From NCBI RefSeq assembly GCF_027107535.1, contig NZ_CP114283.1, positions 1,488,001-1,552,000 of the forward strand: a stretch of DNA of 64,000 nucleotides, in the 5' to 3' direction. This document shows positions 1 to 10,256 of this stretch, piece by piece (position 1 is the stretch's first letter; every line of letters starts with the position of its first letter). The DNA is from Streptomyces aurantiacus. GTDB taxonomy: Bacteria > Actinomycetota > Actinomycetes > Streptomycetales > Streptomycetaceae. Position numbers and translations under genes: made by a program. The notes beneath the pieces are model-generated. The model had not been told where the DNA came from and did no database searches. It saw nothing but the letters and a program-made list of their open reading frames with translations.

Positions 1-2136
1 GCGACGGGCATGGCACCGGGGGCGACCCCGCGCAGGCTCGCCGCCGGGCAGCTGGGGCGCGTGCTCGGGCTCGCCATGGCGCCCGACGGCAGCCGTGCCG
101 CGGTCGCCTCGCACGACGGACGCGTGCTCCTCGTCGAGCGGGAGACCGGCGAGGTCCGCGAGGTCGACCGCAGCGAGGACGGCGAGGTCTCCGGGCTCGT
201 CTTCTCACCCGACTCGGCCTGGCTCGCCTGGTCGCACCCCGGCCCGCGCCCGCTGCGCCAGCTCAAGCTCGCCAACGCCGCCGACCTGTCGGTGACCGAG
301 GCGACCCCGCTGCGGTTCCGCGACTACGCGCCCGCGTTCACCCTCGACGGGAAGCACCTGGCGTTCCTGTCGGCACGGTCCTTCGACCCCGTCTACGACG
401 AGCACGTCTTCGACCTCGCCTTCGTCGGCGGTTCGCGGCCGCATCTCATCACCCTCGCCGCGACCACCCCCTCGCCCTTCGGGCCGCAGCGGCACGGGCG
501 GCCCTTCGAGGCGCCCGACAAGGACGAGACACCCGACAGCGAAGGCTCCCCGGCCACGCGGATCGACCTCGAAGGGCTCGGCGACCGCATCGTGCCCTTC
601 CCCGTCGAGGCCGCCCGCTACACGGGCCTGAAGGCGGCCAAGGACGGCGTCCTGTGGCTGCGGCACCCGGTGCGCGGCGTGCTCGGCTCCTCCCGCGCCA
701 CCCCGGACGACCCGGACCCGAAGACCGACCTGGAGCGCTACGACCTCGCCCAGCAGCGCATCGAGCATCTCGCCTCGGACGCCGACGGCTTCATGGTCAC
801 CGGCGACGGCAAGCGGATCCTGCTGTGGACCGACGGCAAGCTCAAGGTCGTACCGAGCGACCGGCGCGCCTCGAACGACGACGAGAGCGACACCAACATC
901 AGTGTCGACCTGTCGCGCATCCGCCAGACCGTCGACCCGGCCGCCGAATGGCGGCAGATGTACGACGAGACCGGCCGCCTCATGCGTGACAACTTCTGGC
1001 GCCCCGACCTCGGCGGCACCGACTGGGACGCCGTACTGGACCGCTACCGGCCCGTCCTCGAACGGGTCGCCACCCACGACGACCTGGTCGACCTGCTCTG
1101 GGAGGTGCAGGGAGAGCTCGGCACCTCGCACGCCTACGTCATGCCGCGCGGCGGCTACGGCGGCGGCGAGCGGCAGGGGCTGCTCGGGGCCGACCTCTCC
1201 CGTCACGAGGACGGCCCCCAGGGGGCGGCACTGTGGCGCATCGACCGCATCCTGCCGTCGGAGACGTCCGACCCCGACGCGCAGTCACCGCTCGCGGCGC
1301 CCGGGGTCGCCGTGCGTGCCGGGGACGCGATCGTGGCCGTCTCGGGGCGGCCCGTCGACCCGCTGACCGGTCCCGGACCGCTGCTCGTCGGCACGGCGGG
1401 CAAGCCCGTCGAGCTGACCGTCTCCCCGGCGGGCGGCGGCGATCCGCGGCACGCGGTGGTCGTGCCGATGTCCGACGAGGAGCCGCTGCGCTACCACGCG
1501 TGGGTCGCCGACCGGCGGGCCTACGTCCACGAGAAGTCCGGCGGACGGCTCGGATACCTCCATGTGCCCGACATGCAGGCGCCCGGCTGGGCGCAGATCC
1601 ACCGCGACCTGCGGATCGAGGTGGCCCGGGAGGGCCTCGTCGTGGACGTCCGCGAGAACCGCGGCGGTCACACCTCGCAGCTGGTCATCGAGAAGCTCGC
1701 CCGGCGCATCGTCGGCTGGGACCTCGCGCGGGGCATGCGGCCCACCAGCTATCCGGAGGACGCGCCGCGCGGGCCCGTCGTCGCCGTCGCCAACGAGTTC
1801 TCCGGCTCCGACGGCGACATCGTCAACGCCGCCATCAAGGCGCTCGGCATCGGTCCCGTCGTCGGCACCCGCACCTGGGGCGGTGTCATCGGCATCGACA
1901 GCCGCTACCGGCTCGTCGACGGCACGCTCGTCACGCAGCCCAAGTACGCGTTCTGGCTGGAGGGTTACGAGTGGGGCGTGGAGAACCACGGCGTCGATCC
2001 GGACGTCGAGGTGGTCCAGGCCCCGCAGGATCACGCCGCCGGGCGGGACGTGCAGCTCGACGAGGCGATCCGGATCGCGCTGGCCGCGCTGGAGGAGAAC
2101 CCGTCGAAGACGGCTCCTGTGCTGCCGGGGGCGTAG
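1..2136 (+). CDS. Tricorn protease homologue, C-terminal part (S41 family), 5'-truncated by window
   Basis: The reading frame is open from base 1, so the start and most of the N-terminal beta-propeller lie outside; 711 residues are visible and full tricorn proteases are about 1,050-1,200. Visible in order: the end of the WD40-like propeller (TPDGKH-type blades), a C1 helical domain starting near DPAAEWRQMYDE, a PDZ-like domain, and the S41 catalytic core. Catalytic elements expected for tricorn are present: the Ser-His pair in GTSHAYV, the nucleophile region NEFSGSDGD, and a late Glu in WGVENHGVDPD. Tricorn trims peptides released by the proteasome in the cytoplasm. No signal peptide can be judged. 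A strong hairpin follows the stop. The family call is secure; only the N-terminus is missing. Confidence 0.93.
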   Translation, partial: ATGMAPGATPRRLAAGQLGRVLGLAMAPDGSRAAVASHDGRVLLVERETGEVREVDRSEDGEVSGLVFSPDSAWLAWSHPGPRPLRQLKLANAADLSVTEATPLRFRDYAPAFTLDGKHLAFLSARSFDPVYDEHVFDLAFVGGSRPHLITLAATTPSPFGPQRHGRPFEAPDKDETPDSEGSPATRIDLEGLGDRIVPFPVEAARYTGLKAAKDGVLWLRHPVRGVLGSSRATPDDPDPKTDLERYDLAQQRIEHLASDADGFMVTGDGKRILLWTDGKLKVVPSDRRASNDDESDTNISVDLSRIRQTVDPAAEWRQMYDETGRLMRDNFWRPDLGGTDWDAVLDRYRPVLERVATHDDLVDLLWEVQGELGTSHAYVMPRGGYGGGERQGLLGADLSRHEDGPQGAALWRIDRILPSETSDPDAQSPLAAPGVAVRAGDAIVAVSGRPVDPLTGPGPLLVGTAGKPVELTVSPAGGGDPRHAVVVPMSDEEPLRYHAWVADRRAYVHEKSGGRLGYLHVPDMQAPGWAQIHRDLRIEVAREGLVVDVRENRGGHTSQLVIEKLARRIVGWDLARGMRPTSYPEDAPRGPVVAVANEFSGSDGDIVNAAIKALGIGPVVGTRTWGGVIGIDSRYRLVDGTLVTQPKYAFWLEGYEWGVENHGVDPDVEVVQAPQDHAAGRDVQLDEAIRIALAALEENPSKTAPVLPGA

Positions 2137-2161
2137 GCACCCCGGGCCGGGTGCCGCCGTC

Positions 2162-2182
2162 CTTGGGGGCTCTGCCCCCAAG
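2162..2182 (+). terminator. Hairpin terminator after the tricorn gene
   Basis: A perfect 9-bp stem (CTTGGGGGC / GCCCCCAAG) with a TCT loop lies 25 bases after the tricorn stop. There is no U-tract, which is usual for Streptomyces terminators. Confidence 0.7.
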
Positions 2183-2235
2183 CCCCCGTCCCCGTCCGGT
2201 ACTTGCGGCACTTCGGGTGCGGGTGCGTGGGGGCC

Positions 2236-2268
2236 GGTCGCGCGGTTCCCCGCGCCCCTGACGGGGCG
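2236..2268 (+). repeat. Dispersed GC-rich hairpin repeat, copy 1
   Basis: Carries the core GGTCGCGCGGTTCCCCGCG followed by a CGCCCC/GGGGCG stem. The same words recur at 22101, 39930, 52002 and 63183, with decayed versions at 4690 and 49154. It sits between the tricorn gene and the HIT gene. Confidence 0.65.
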
Positions 2269-2371
2269 TGGATGTGGGCGTGTGTGGAGGGGTCGTGCCG
2301 TTCTCCGCGGCCCTTGTGCGGTGCTCGGTACCATGCCGGGGCAACGATCATCCAGCGTGAGGAGGCCGCGC

Positions 2372-2725
2372 ATGGCAGGGGAACCGCAGGACGACTGTCT
2401 GTTCTGCAAGATCGTCGGGGGGAAGATCCCGGCGACCGTCGTCCGCGAGACCGACACGACCGTCGCCTTCCGGGACATCAGCCCGCAGGCACCCACTCAT
2501 GTCCTGGTGATCCCCAGGGCCCACCACCGGGACGCCGCCTCCCTCGCCGCCGCGGAACCCGAGGTCCTCGCCGACGTCGTGCGGGAGGCCGGCGAGGTCG
2601 CCGCGGAGGAGAAGCTCGACAGCTACCGCATCGTCTTCAACACCGGCAGCGGAGCGGGCCAGACGGTCTTCCACGCGCACGCCCACGTGCTGGGCGGCCG
2701 CGGCATGCAGTGGCCCCCCGGATGA
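2372..2725 (+). CDS. HIT (histidine triad) family nucleotide hydrolase/transferase
   Basis: A 117-residue protein, the usual size of the HINT branch. The histidine triad is HAHAH at residues 101-105 (FHAHAHVLGGR); the N-terminal CLFCKIV motif at 9-15 is also typical. HINT enzymes hydrolyse AMP-linked substrates such as adenosine phosphoramidates; the natural substrate here cannot be read from sequence. The ATG was chosen because it is preceded by GAGGAGG and opens directly on the conserved domain; longer in-frame starts would add unconserved residues. The ribonuclease Z gene follows after 32 bases on the same strand, so co-transcription is likely. Confidence 0.93.
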   Translation: MAGEPQDDCLFCKIVGGKIPATVVRETDTTVAFRDISPQAPTHVLVIPRAHHRDAASLAAAEPEVLADVVREAGEVAAEEKLDSYRIVFNTGSGAGQTVFHAHAHVLGGRGMQWPPG

Positions 2726-2757
2726 CCGCACCACTCGGAAAGCGCGGCTAACTCGAC

Positions 2758-3663
2758 GTGTCCGTACGTGAACTGGTGGTCCTGGGCACCGCCAGCCAGG
2801 TCCCCACCCGGCACCGCAACCACAACGGCTACCTGCTGCGCTGGGACGGCGAGGGCATCCTCTTCGACCCCGGCGAGGGCACGCAGCGGCAGATGCTGCG
2901 TGCCGGGGTCGCCGCGCACGACCTGCACCGGATCTGCGTCACGCACTTCCACGGCGACCACTCCCTCGGACTCGCCGGGGTGATCCAGCGGATCAACCTC
3001 GACCGCGTGCCGCACGAGATCAGCGCGCACTACCCGCGCTCCGGGCAGCGCTTCTTCGACCGGCTGCGGTACGCGACCGCCTACCGCGAGACGGTCTCGC
3101 TCACCGAGGCGCCGGCCGACTCCGACGGCGTCCTCGCGTCCACGGCGTCGTACACGCTGGAGGCCCGCAAGCTCTCCCACCCCGTCGAGTCGTACGGCTA
3201 CCGGCTCGTCGAGCCCGACGGGCGCCGGATGCTGCCCGAACGGCTCGCCTCGTACGGGATCAGGGGCGCGGACGTGGGGCGGATCCAGCGGGAGGGGGCG
3301 CTGGGGGACGTCGTGCTCGACGACGTCAGCGAGGTGCGGCGCGGACAGCGGTTCGCGTTCGTCATGGACACCCGGCTGTGCGACGGGGTCCACGCGCTCG
3401 CGGAGGGCTGCGACCTGCTCGTCATCGAGTCGACGTTCCTGGACGAGGACGTGCAACTCGCGGTCGACCACGGGCATCTGACCGCAGGTCAGGCAGCAGA
3501 AGTGGCCCGGGACGCCGGTGTGCGGCATCTCGTGCTCACCCACTTCAGCCAGCGCTACTCCGAGCCCGAGGAGTTCGAGCGGCAGGCGCGGGCCGCCGGG
3601 TTCGAGGGGGAGCTGACGGTGGCACACGATCTGCAGAGGGTGCCGGTTCCGAAGCGTCGGTGA
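2758..3663 (+). CDS. rnz: Ribonuclease Z (tRNA 3'-processing endonuclease)
   Basis: A 301-residue metallo-beta-lactamase-fold protein close to the bacterial RNase Z (short form) length. The zinc motif HFHGDH is at residues 63-68, preceded by the [11 protein letters not shown] segment typical of RNase Z/ElaC and followed by a C-terminal HFSQRY histidine motif. Function: removes 3' trailers from tRNA precursors; in genomes where CCA is encoded the cleavage preference can differ. The start is GTG; an ATG 35 bases upstream is in another frame and stops quickly. The deaminase gene begins about 20 bases after the stop. Confidence 0.93.
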   Translation: MSVRELVVLGTASQVPTRHRNHNGYLLRWDGEGILFDPGEGTQRQMLRAGVAAHDLHRICVTHFHGDHSLGLAGVIQRINLDRVPHEISAHYPRSGQRFFDRLRYATAYRETVSLTEAPADSDGVLASTASYTLEARKLSHPVESYGYRLVEPDGRRMLPERLASYGIRGADVGRIQREGALGDVVLDDVSEVRRGQRFAFVMDTRLCDGVHALAEGCDLLVIESTFLDEDVQLAVDHGHLTAGQAAEVARDAGVRHLVLTHFSQRYSEPEEFERQARAAGFEGELTVAHDLQRVPVPKRR

Positions 3664-3683
3664 AACGCCCGTACCATGCTTCG

Positions 3684-4676
3684 ATGCCCCTCCCCAAAGC
3701 TGAACTGCACCTCCATATCGAAGGCACTCTCGAACCCGAGCTGGCTTTCGCGCTGGCCGCCCGCAACGGGATCGCGCTGCCCTACGCCGATACGGAGGAG
3801 CTCCGCAAGGCGTACGAGTTCTCCGATCTGCAGTCGTTCCTCAACCTGTACTACGAGCTCATGGCGGTGCTCCGCACCGAGGACGACTTCGCGGACCTCG
3901 TCGACGCGTATCTCGCGCGCGCCGCCGCGCAGGGCGTGCGGCACGCGGAGATCTTCTTCGACCCCCAGGCGCACGTCTCACGGGGCGTCGGGATCGGGAC
4001 CGTGGTGGAGGGGCTCGGGCGGGCGCTCGACCGGAGCGAGGCCGCGCACGGGATCTCCACCCGGCTGATCATGTGCTTCCTGCGGGACGAGTCCGCCGAG
4101 TCCGCGCTGGAGACCCTGGAGTCCGCGAAGCCGTATCTGGGCCGGATCATCGGCGTCGGACTCGACTCCGCCGAGGTCGGACACCCGCCGGCCAAGTTCC
4201 GCGAGGTGTACGAGGCCGCCGCCGCGCTCGGCCTGCGAAGGGTCGCCCACGCGGGCGAGGAGGGGCCGCCCGCGTACATCACCGAGGCGCTCGACGTGCT
4301 CGGCGTCGAGCGGATCGACCACGGGCTCCGGTGCATGGAGGACCCCGGCCTGGTGGCCCGGCTGGTGCGTGACCGGGTGCCGCTGACGGTGTGCCCCCTG
4401 TCCAACGTGCGGCTGCGGGCCGTCGACGTCCTGGCGGATCACCCGTTGCCCGCGATGCTCGACGCGGGACTGCTGTGCACGGTCAACTCGGACGACCCCG
4501 CGTACTTCGGCGGGTACGCCGGGGACAACTTCCGTGCGGTGCGGGAGGCGCTGGGACTGTCCCCGGAGCGGTTGCGCGAGCTCGCGCGGAACTCGTTCGT
4601 CGCGTCCTTCCTCGACGACGACGAGGAGCGGCGGAGCCGGTACATCGCCGAGGTGGAGGCGTACGAGTTCCCCTGA
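3684..4676 (+). CDS. Adenine deaminase of the adenosine-deaminase fold (Aah1-like)
   Basis: A 330-residue amidohydrolase with metal-binding HLHIEG at residues 9-14, a HAGEE motif, and SDDPAYFGGY near the C-terminus. In this superfamily classic adenosine deaminases usually carry TDDP, whereas SDDPxxFGGY and the ALPKAELHLH-like N-terminus are typical of the adenine deaminases resembling Pseudomonas PA0148 and yeast Aah1 (recalled, not searched). Expected reaction: adenine to hypoxanthine plus ammonia. Generic pipelines would probably call it adenosine deaminase; aminodeoxyfutalosine deaminase of menaquinone synthesis is another relative and cannot be fully excluded. An in-frame GTG at 3660 could add eight residues; the ATG fits the family N-terminus better. 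Confidence 0.85.
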   Translation: MPLPKAELHLHIEGTLEPELAFALAARNGIALPYADTEELRKAYEFSDLQSFLNLYYELMAVLRTEDDFADLVDAYLARAAAQGVRHAEIFFDPQAHVSRGVGIGTVVEGLGRALDRSEAAHGISTRLIMCFLRDESAESALETLESAKPYLGRIIGVGLDSAEVGHPPAKFREVYEAAAALGLRRVAHAGEEGPPAYITEALDVLGVERIDHGLRCMEDPGLVARLVRDRVPLTVCPLSNVRLRAVDVLADHPLPAMLDAGLLCTVNSDDPAYFGGYAGDNFRAVREALGLSPERLRELARNSFVASFLDDDEERRSRYIAEVEAYEFP

Positions 4677-4689
4677 CCGGGAGCCCGGA

Positions 4690-4735
4690 AAGACCGCGCA
4701 GTTCCCCGCACCCTCAGGTACCCAGGGGCGCGGGA
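4690..4735 (+). repeat. Decayed copy of the dispersed hairpin repeat
   Basis: Shows CGCGCAGTTCCCCGCACC and, after a short loop, AGGGGCGCGGGA, matching the two arms of the repeat family but with lost complementarity. It lies in the 202-base gap between the deaminase and PfkB genes, otherwise empty. Confidence 0.5.
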
Positions 4736-4878
4736 CCGTGACGATCCGCGGGCTCCGCCGCCTGGGCGCGACCGGCCACGCGGAGCCGCACGTCCCCGCC
4801 GACACGTCACCCTGAGCGCCCCGGCGGAGCGTCTGGTGCACACTGGCCTGAATCCGCACCACCGCATGGGAGCGCACA

Positions 4879-5988
4879 GTGACCGCGTCCAACGGGAAGG
4901 GACCGTACCGCCAGGCCCAGTTCGACCCCCTCGCCGAACTGCGCCGCTCCGACGACCCGCCCTGGGACGTCTACCTCACCGGGACCGTCTTCCTCGACAT
5001 CATCTTCACCGGACTCGACTCCGCCCCCGTCCGCGGCACCGAGTCCTGGGCCCGCGGGATGGGCTCCAGCCCCGGCGGCGTCGCGAACATGGCGACCGCG
5101 CTGGCCAGGCTGGGCCTGCGGACGTCACTCGCGGCGGCCTTCGGGGACGACCACTACGGGGAGTACTGCTGGGACGCCCTGGAGCAGGGCGAGCACATCG
5201 ACCTCTCCACGTCCCGCACCGCCCCCGGCTGGCACTCCCCGGTGACGGTCTCGATGGCGTACGAGGGCGAGCGCACCATGGTGAGCCATGGACACGAGCC
5301 GCCGCCGGAGGAGCCCGCCCCCGACTGCCCGCCCCGCGCGCGGGCGGCCGTCGCGTCGCTGACGCCCGGCACGCGCGCGCCCTGGATCGCCGGCGCCGCG
5401 AGCAAGGGCACCCGGATCTTCGCCGACGTCGGCTGGGACGACACGGGACGCTGGGACCTCGCGGGACTGCCCGACCTGCGGCACTGCGAGGCCTTCCTGC
5501 CGAACGCCGAGGAGGCCATGCGGTACACGGGCGCCTCGTGCCCCCGCGCGGCCGCGCACGCGCTCACCGGACACGTGCCGCTCGCCGTCGTCACTCTCGG
5601 TGCCGAGGGCGCGTACGCCGTGGACGGCCGGACCGGCGAGACCGCGGAGGTTCCGGCCATCGAGGTCGAGGCGATGGACCCGACCGGCGCCGGGGACGTC
5701 TTCGTCGCCGGGTTCGTGACGGGCACGCTGGCCGGCTGGCCCCTCGCCGACCGCCTGGCCTTCGCGGGCCTCACCGCGGCCCTGTCGGTCCAGGAGTTCG
5801 GCGGGTCCCTGTCCGCGCCCGGCTGGTCGGAGATCGCCGCGTGGTGGCGCCGCGTGCAGTCCTACGCCCACCAGGATCCCGCCGCGCTCGGCCGGTACGC
5901 CTTCCTGGAACCCCTGCTTCCGGAAACCACCCGGGCGTGGCCCCTGAGACGGGCCGTACCGACGATCGGATTCCGCAGTTCCGCATGA
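4879..5988 (+). CDS. PfkB-family carbohydrate/nucleoside kinase
   Basis: A 369-residue ribokinase-fold protein. The N-terminal glycine motif GGVANMATALARLG corresponds to PfkB signature 1, and the C-terminal DPTGAGDVFVAGF to signature 2 with the catalytic Asp of GAGD. These enzymes transfer phosphate from ATP to a sugar, sugar phosphate or nucleoside hydroxyl; nothing visible fixes the substrate. It is longer than typical ribokinases (about 300), with extra residues at both ends. The GTG start follows an AGCGCACA spacer with a weak ribosome site. It stands alone, about 200 bases after the deaminase and 140 before phoH. Confidence 0.88.
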   Translation: MTASNGKGPYRQAQFDPLAELRRSDDPPWDVYLTGTVFLDIIFTGLDSAPVRGTESWARGMGSSPGGVANMATALARLGLRTSLAAAFGDDHYGEYCWDALEQGEHIDLSTSRTAPGWHSPVTVSMAYEGERTMVSHGHEPPPEEPAPDCPPRARAAVASLTPGTRAPWIAGAASKGTRIFADVGWDDTGRWDLAGLPDLRHCEAFLPNAEEAMRYTGASCPRAAAHALTGHVPLAVVTLGAEGAYAVDGRTGETAEVPAIEVEAMDPTGAGDVFVAGFVTGTLAGWPLADRLAFAGLTAALSVQEFGGSLSAPGWSEIAAWWRRVQSYAHQDPAALGRYAFLEPLLPETTRAWPLRRAVPTIGFRSSA

Positions 5989-6128
5989 CGTGACGCATGA
6001 GGCCACAGGTGCGGCGGAAAAGTCCTACGGCGTTGTCGGTGCCCCGACGTACTCTTGGAAGCACAAGGCTGCCGTAACCGGCAAGCGTGCCTCACGGAGG
6101 AGGATGAGCAGGCCTACAGAGCCGGCCC

Positions 6129-7187
<1,059 letters not shown>

Positions 7188-7199
7188 ACCAGCGCGACC

Positions 7200-7697
7200 A
7201 TGTCGATCGACGTCAACAACGAGTCCGGAACCGAGGTCGACGAGCAGGCGATCCTCGACATCGCCCGCTACGCGCTCGCGCGGATGCGCATCCACCCGCT
7301 CTCCGAGCTCTCGGTGATCGTCGTGGACGCCGCAGCCATGGAGCAGCTGCACATCCAGTGGATGGACCTGCCGGGCCCGACGGACGTCATGTCGTTCCCG
7401 ATGGACGAGCTGCGGCCGCCGACGAAGGACGACGACGAGCCGCCGCAGGGCCTGCTCGGCGACATCGTGCTCTGCCCGGAGGTCGCCGAGCGGCAGGGCC
7501 GGGAGGCCCCGACGCAGCACTCCATGGACGAGGAGCTCCACCTCCTCACCGTCCACGGGGTGCTGCACCTGCTCGGTTACGACCACGAGGTGCCGGACGA
7601 GAAGGCCGAGATGTTCGGTCTGCAGGCGGCCATCGTGGACGGCTGGCGTGCGGAGAAGGGCCTGACCGGCCCGTCCCCGGCTCCGACCGTCTCATGA
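7200..7697 (+). CDS. ybeY: Endoribonuclease YbeY (rRNA maturation factor)
   Basis: A 165-residue protein with the diagnostic zinc motif [11 protein letters not shown] at residues 119-129 (three histidines, HxxxHxxxxxH). YbeY acts in 16S rRNA 3'-end maturation and ribosome quality control. Length matches the family. Its TGA overlaps the next ATG (ATGA at 7694-7697), so it is translationally coupled to the CNNM gene. The position between phoH and era is the widely conserved arrangement. Confidence 0.96.
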   Translation: MSIDVNNESGTEVDEQAILDIARYALARMRIHPLSELSVIVVDAAAMEQLHIQWMDLPGPTDVMSFPMDELRPPTKDDDEPPQGLLGDIVLCPEVAERQGREAPTQHSMDEELHLLTVHGVLHLLGYDHEVPDEKAEMFGLQAAIVDGWRAEKGLTGPSPAPTVS

Positions 7698-8998
7698 GCC
7701 CCCAACTCGTTCTGGGCGCCATCGCCCTGGTCGTGATCGCCTGGCTCGCCGCCTGCGCGGAGGCCGGTCTCGCCCGCGTCTCCAGCTTCCGGGCCGAGGA
7801 GGCGGTACGGTCCGGCCGCCGCGGCAGCGCCAAGCTCGCCCAGGTCGCCGCCGACCCGACCCGCTACCTGAACGTGGCACTGCTGGTGCGCGTCACCTGC
7901 GAGATGGCCGCCGCCGCACTCGTCACGTACGCCTGCCTGCGGGAGTTCGCCGAGACCTGGGAGGCGCTGGCCGTCGCCATCGGGGTGATGGTCCTCGTCT
8001 CGTACGTCGCGGTCGGGGTCTCGCCCCGCACCATCGGCCGCCAGCACCCGCTGAACACGGCCACGGCCGCCGCCTACGTGCTGCTGCCGCTGGCCCGGAT
8101 CATGGGCCCCGTCCCGCCCCTGCTCATCCTCATCGGCAACGCCCTCACGCCCGGCAAGGGCTTCCGGCGCGGCCCGTTCGCCTCCGAGGCCGAGCTGCGG
8201 GCGATGGTCGACCTCGCCGAGAAGGAGTCGCTCATCGAGGACGAGGAGCGCCGGATGGTGCACTCCGTCTTCGAGTTGGGCGACACGCTGGTCCGGGAGG
8301 TCATGGTCCCGCGTACGGACCTGGTGGTCATCGAGCGCCACAAGACCATCCGGCAGGCGCTGACGCTGGCCCTGCGGTCCGGTTTCTCGCGCGTCCCCGT
8401 CACCGGGGAGAGCGAGGACGACGTCGTCGGGATCGTGTACCTGAAGGACCTGGCCCGCAAGACCCACATCAGCCGGGACGCGGAGAGCGAGCTGGTGTCC
8501 ACGGCGATGCGGCCCGCCGCGTTCGTCCCGGACACGAAGAACGCCGGTGACCTGCTGCGCGAGATGCAGCAGGACCGCAACCACGTCGCCGTCGTCATCG
8601 ACGAGTACGGCGGCACGGCGGGCATCGTCACCATCGAGGACATCCTCGAGGAGATCGTCGGCGAGATCACCGACGAGTACGACCGGGAGCTGCCGCCGGT
8701 GGAGGACCTCGGCGACGACCGCTACCGGGTGACGGCGCGGCTCGACATCGGGGACCTCGGAGAGCTGTACGGCTTCGAGGCGTACGACGACGAGGACGTC
8801 GAGACGGTGGGCGGACTGCTCGCGAAGGCGCTGGGGCGTGTGCCCATCGCCGGGGCCTCCTCGGTGGTCGAGCTTCCCGACGGGCGTGAACTGCGGCTGA
8901 CGGCCGAGGCCTCGGCCGGCCGCCGGAACAAGATCGTCACGGTGCTGGTCGAGCCCGTCGGCCCGGCCGGTTCCGCGGAGGAGGAGAAACCGGAATGA
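7694..8998 (+). CDS. CNNM/CBS-domain membrane protein (CorC/HlyC type)
   Basis: A 434-residue protein in the order expected for the family: an N-terminal CNNM (DUF21) membrane domain with about four hydrophobic segments (residues 1-140), a paired CBS domain ([10 protein letters not shown] to [14 protein letters not shown], about residues 200-330) and a C-terminal CorC_HlyC FAD-like fold. Members are linked to magnesium or cobalt export; the older name haemolysin-like is not functional evidence. The start overlaps the ybeY stop and the stop overlaps the MmcQ start, giving tight translational coupling on both sides. Confidence 0.93.
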   Translation: MSPQLVLGAIALVVIAWLAACAEAGLARVSSFRAEEAVRSGRRGSAKLAQVAADPTRYLNVALLVRVTCEMAAAALVTYACLREFAETWEALAVAIGVMVLVSYVAVGVSPRTIGRQHPLNTATAAAYVLLPLARIMGPVPPLLILIGNALTPGKGFRRGPFASEAELRAMVDLAEKESLIEDEERRMVHSVFELGDTLVREVMVPRTDLVVIERHKTIRQALTLALRSGFSRVPVTGESEDDVVGIVYLKDLARKTHISRDAESELVSTAMRPAAFVPDTKNAGDLLREMQQDRNHVAVVIDEYGGTAGIVTIEDILEEIVGEITDEYDRELPPVEDLGDDRYRVTARLDIGDLGELYGFEAYDDEDVETVGGLLAKALGRVPIAGASSVVELPDGRELRLTAEASAGRRNKIVTVLVEPVGPAGSAEEEKPE

Positions 8999-9354
8999 CC
9001 CCGCGGGAGCTGCGGACGCTCTGCCTCTCCTTGAACGCGGCCGTCGAGGACTTCCCCTTCACCCCGCAGACCTCGGTCTTCAAGGTGCTGGGGAAGATGT
9101 TCGCGCTCAGTGCCCTGGACGCCCGCCCGCTGACGGTCAACCTGAAGTGCGACCCTGAGGACGCGGTGCGGCTGCGCGCCGAGTACGAGGGTCTGATCGC
9201 CCCCGGCTACCACATGAACAAGCGGCACTGGAACACGGTCACGGTCGACGGCGGCCTCCCGGACCGTGTCGTCCGGGAGCTCGTCGAGGACTCGTACGAC
9301 CTGGTGGTGGCCGGTCTGCCGAGGGCCGAGCGGCTGCGCCTGGACCGCCCCTGA
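8995..9354 (+). CDS. MmcQ/YjbR-family protein
   Basis: A 119-residue protein of the CyaY-like-fold YjbR family: the N-terminal ELRTLCLSLNAAVEDFPF, the central FKVLGKMFAL and the GYHMNKRHWNTV segment are characteristic. Members are predicted to bind DNA, but no biochemical role is settled. ATGA overlap with the CNNM gene (start at 8995) makes it the last of a coupled set ybeY-CNNM-mmcQ. A short 6-bp hairpin (9356-9371) follows immediately. Confidence 0.9.
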   Translation: MTPRELRTLCLSLNAAVEDFPFTPQTSVFKVLGKMFALSALDARPLTVNLKCDPEDAVRLRAEYEGLIAPGYHMNKRHWNTVTVDGGLPDRVVRELVEDSYDLVVAGLPRAERLRLDRP

Positions 9355-9355
9355 G

Positions 9356-9371
9356 CCGGTCTGCCGACCGG
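9356..9371 (+). terminator. Short hairpin after mmcQ-like gene
   Basis: CCGGTC and GACCGG pair around a TGCC loop directly after the stop. The 6-bp stem is modest, so this is only a weak terminator candidate. Confidence 0.4.
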
Positions 9372-9536
9372 TCGCCGCGATGGGGCTGTCCGGGACGGGG
9401 CGCGACGGGGCGGCCTTCGCGCCGGGACCCGGGCGGCCGGGTCGCTGTCCGCGCGGCGGTACCCGACGCGGCACGGGTGCGGGCCGCGTCGTGTACCGCC
9501 GCGCGCGGTCCGGGTGGGGCTTCGTATGCTCTGGGC

Positions 9537-9890
9537 ATGACCGACAGCACCGCGCTCGATCCCGAGGACCGCAAGATCGTCACCCTGGCCCGTGCCGCCC
9601 GGGCCCGCAACGGAGTGCCCGAGGGAGCGGCCGTACGCGACGACAACGGCCGTACCTACGTGGCGGGCACCGTCGCCCTGCCGTCGCTGCGGCTCAGCGC
9701 GCTGCGGACCGCGGTGGCCATGGCCGTGGCGTCCGGGGCGAAGTCGCTGGAGGCCGCGGCGGTGGTGAGCGAGGGGGAGTCCCTGGGGGACGGTGACCTC
9801 GCGGCCGTGCGGGACCTCGGCGGGGCGGGGACGCCTGTGCTGGTCGCGGGAGTGGACGGGGAAGTGCGCGAGCGGCTGACCGCGGGCTGA
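9537..9890 (+). CDS. Cytidine-deaminase-like protein lacking catalytic zinc ligands
   Basis: A 117-residue protein with the overall pattern of a small cytidine deaminase (charged N-terminus, G-x-TYVAGTVALP strand, an alanine-rich helix). The position where true enzymes have Cys/His-Ala-Glu reads LSA (SLRLSALRTAVAMAV), and no PCxxC follows; the protein has no cysteine at all. The family is found between the CNNM gene and era in other actinobacteria (recalled; for example the neighbour of mycobacterial era), so retention implies a non-enzymatic role. The ATG gives a start directly on the conserved region; no strong ribosome site is seen. In the usual order era would follow, but here 5.3 kb intervene. 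Confidence 0.8.
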   Translation: MTDSTALDPEDRKIVTLARAARARNGVPEGAAVRDDNGRTYVAGTVALPSLRLSALRTAVAMAVASGAKSLEAAAVVSEGESLGDGDLAAVRDLGGAGTPVLVAGVDGEVRERLTAG

Positions 9891-10256
9891 GGCCCCGGCG
9901 GTCCCGGACCCGCCGGCGCCTTGAGGAGCGGGGGCGCGGGCGGATCCCGAGAGGACCCGGAAGGCACGGGAACGACGGGAAGGGCAGGGGCGGCGGGGGC
10001 GGGAACGCGAGCCGTCGGCGTCGGCCCCGTCACGACCCACCGGAAGAATCACTACCGCTTCTCTTGCAATCCCGGGCCGCTCGCGTCTCAATGGACGACA
10101 GCTCTTCCGACGGACCGTCAGATTCGTGAGCCACAGCGTGCCGCACACCGCTCGTGGCGAGTCGTCCGTGCGTCAAGAAATCCCGCACCAGCGCCGGCAG
10201 GCGTGCCCGTCGGCTGTCCCCACCTGGCAATTCCCGTACAAGGGAAGGGAACCCCC
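9891..10256 (+). other. Gene-free 366 bases upstream of the WxL-like locus
   Basis: No convincing coding sequence. The first half is G-rich and repetitive. The second half becomes less G/C-biased and contains a palindromic site at 10108-10121 and a good ribosome site (AGGGAAGGGA) before the next ATG, so it is read as the promoter region of the secreted-protein genes. Confidence 0.6.
10108..10121 (+). promoter_or_regulatory. Palindromic operator candidate, first copy (GACGG-A-CCGTC)
   Basis: GACGG and CCGTC arms around a single A, about 136 bases before the start of the small secreted-protein gene. A sequence of the same design (GATGG-G-CCATC with longer arms) sits a similar distance upstream of the second gene of the locus at 10860, suggesting one regulator. 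Confidence 0.45.

Noticed and set aside
3660..3683. GTG 3660 as start of the deaminase gene
   Set aside because: It overlaps the rnz stop and would add eight residues (VKRPYHAS) before the conserved MPLPKAELHLH start; kept only as an alternative.
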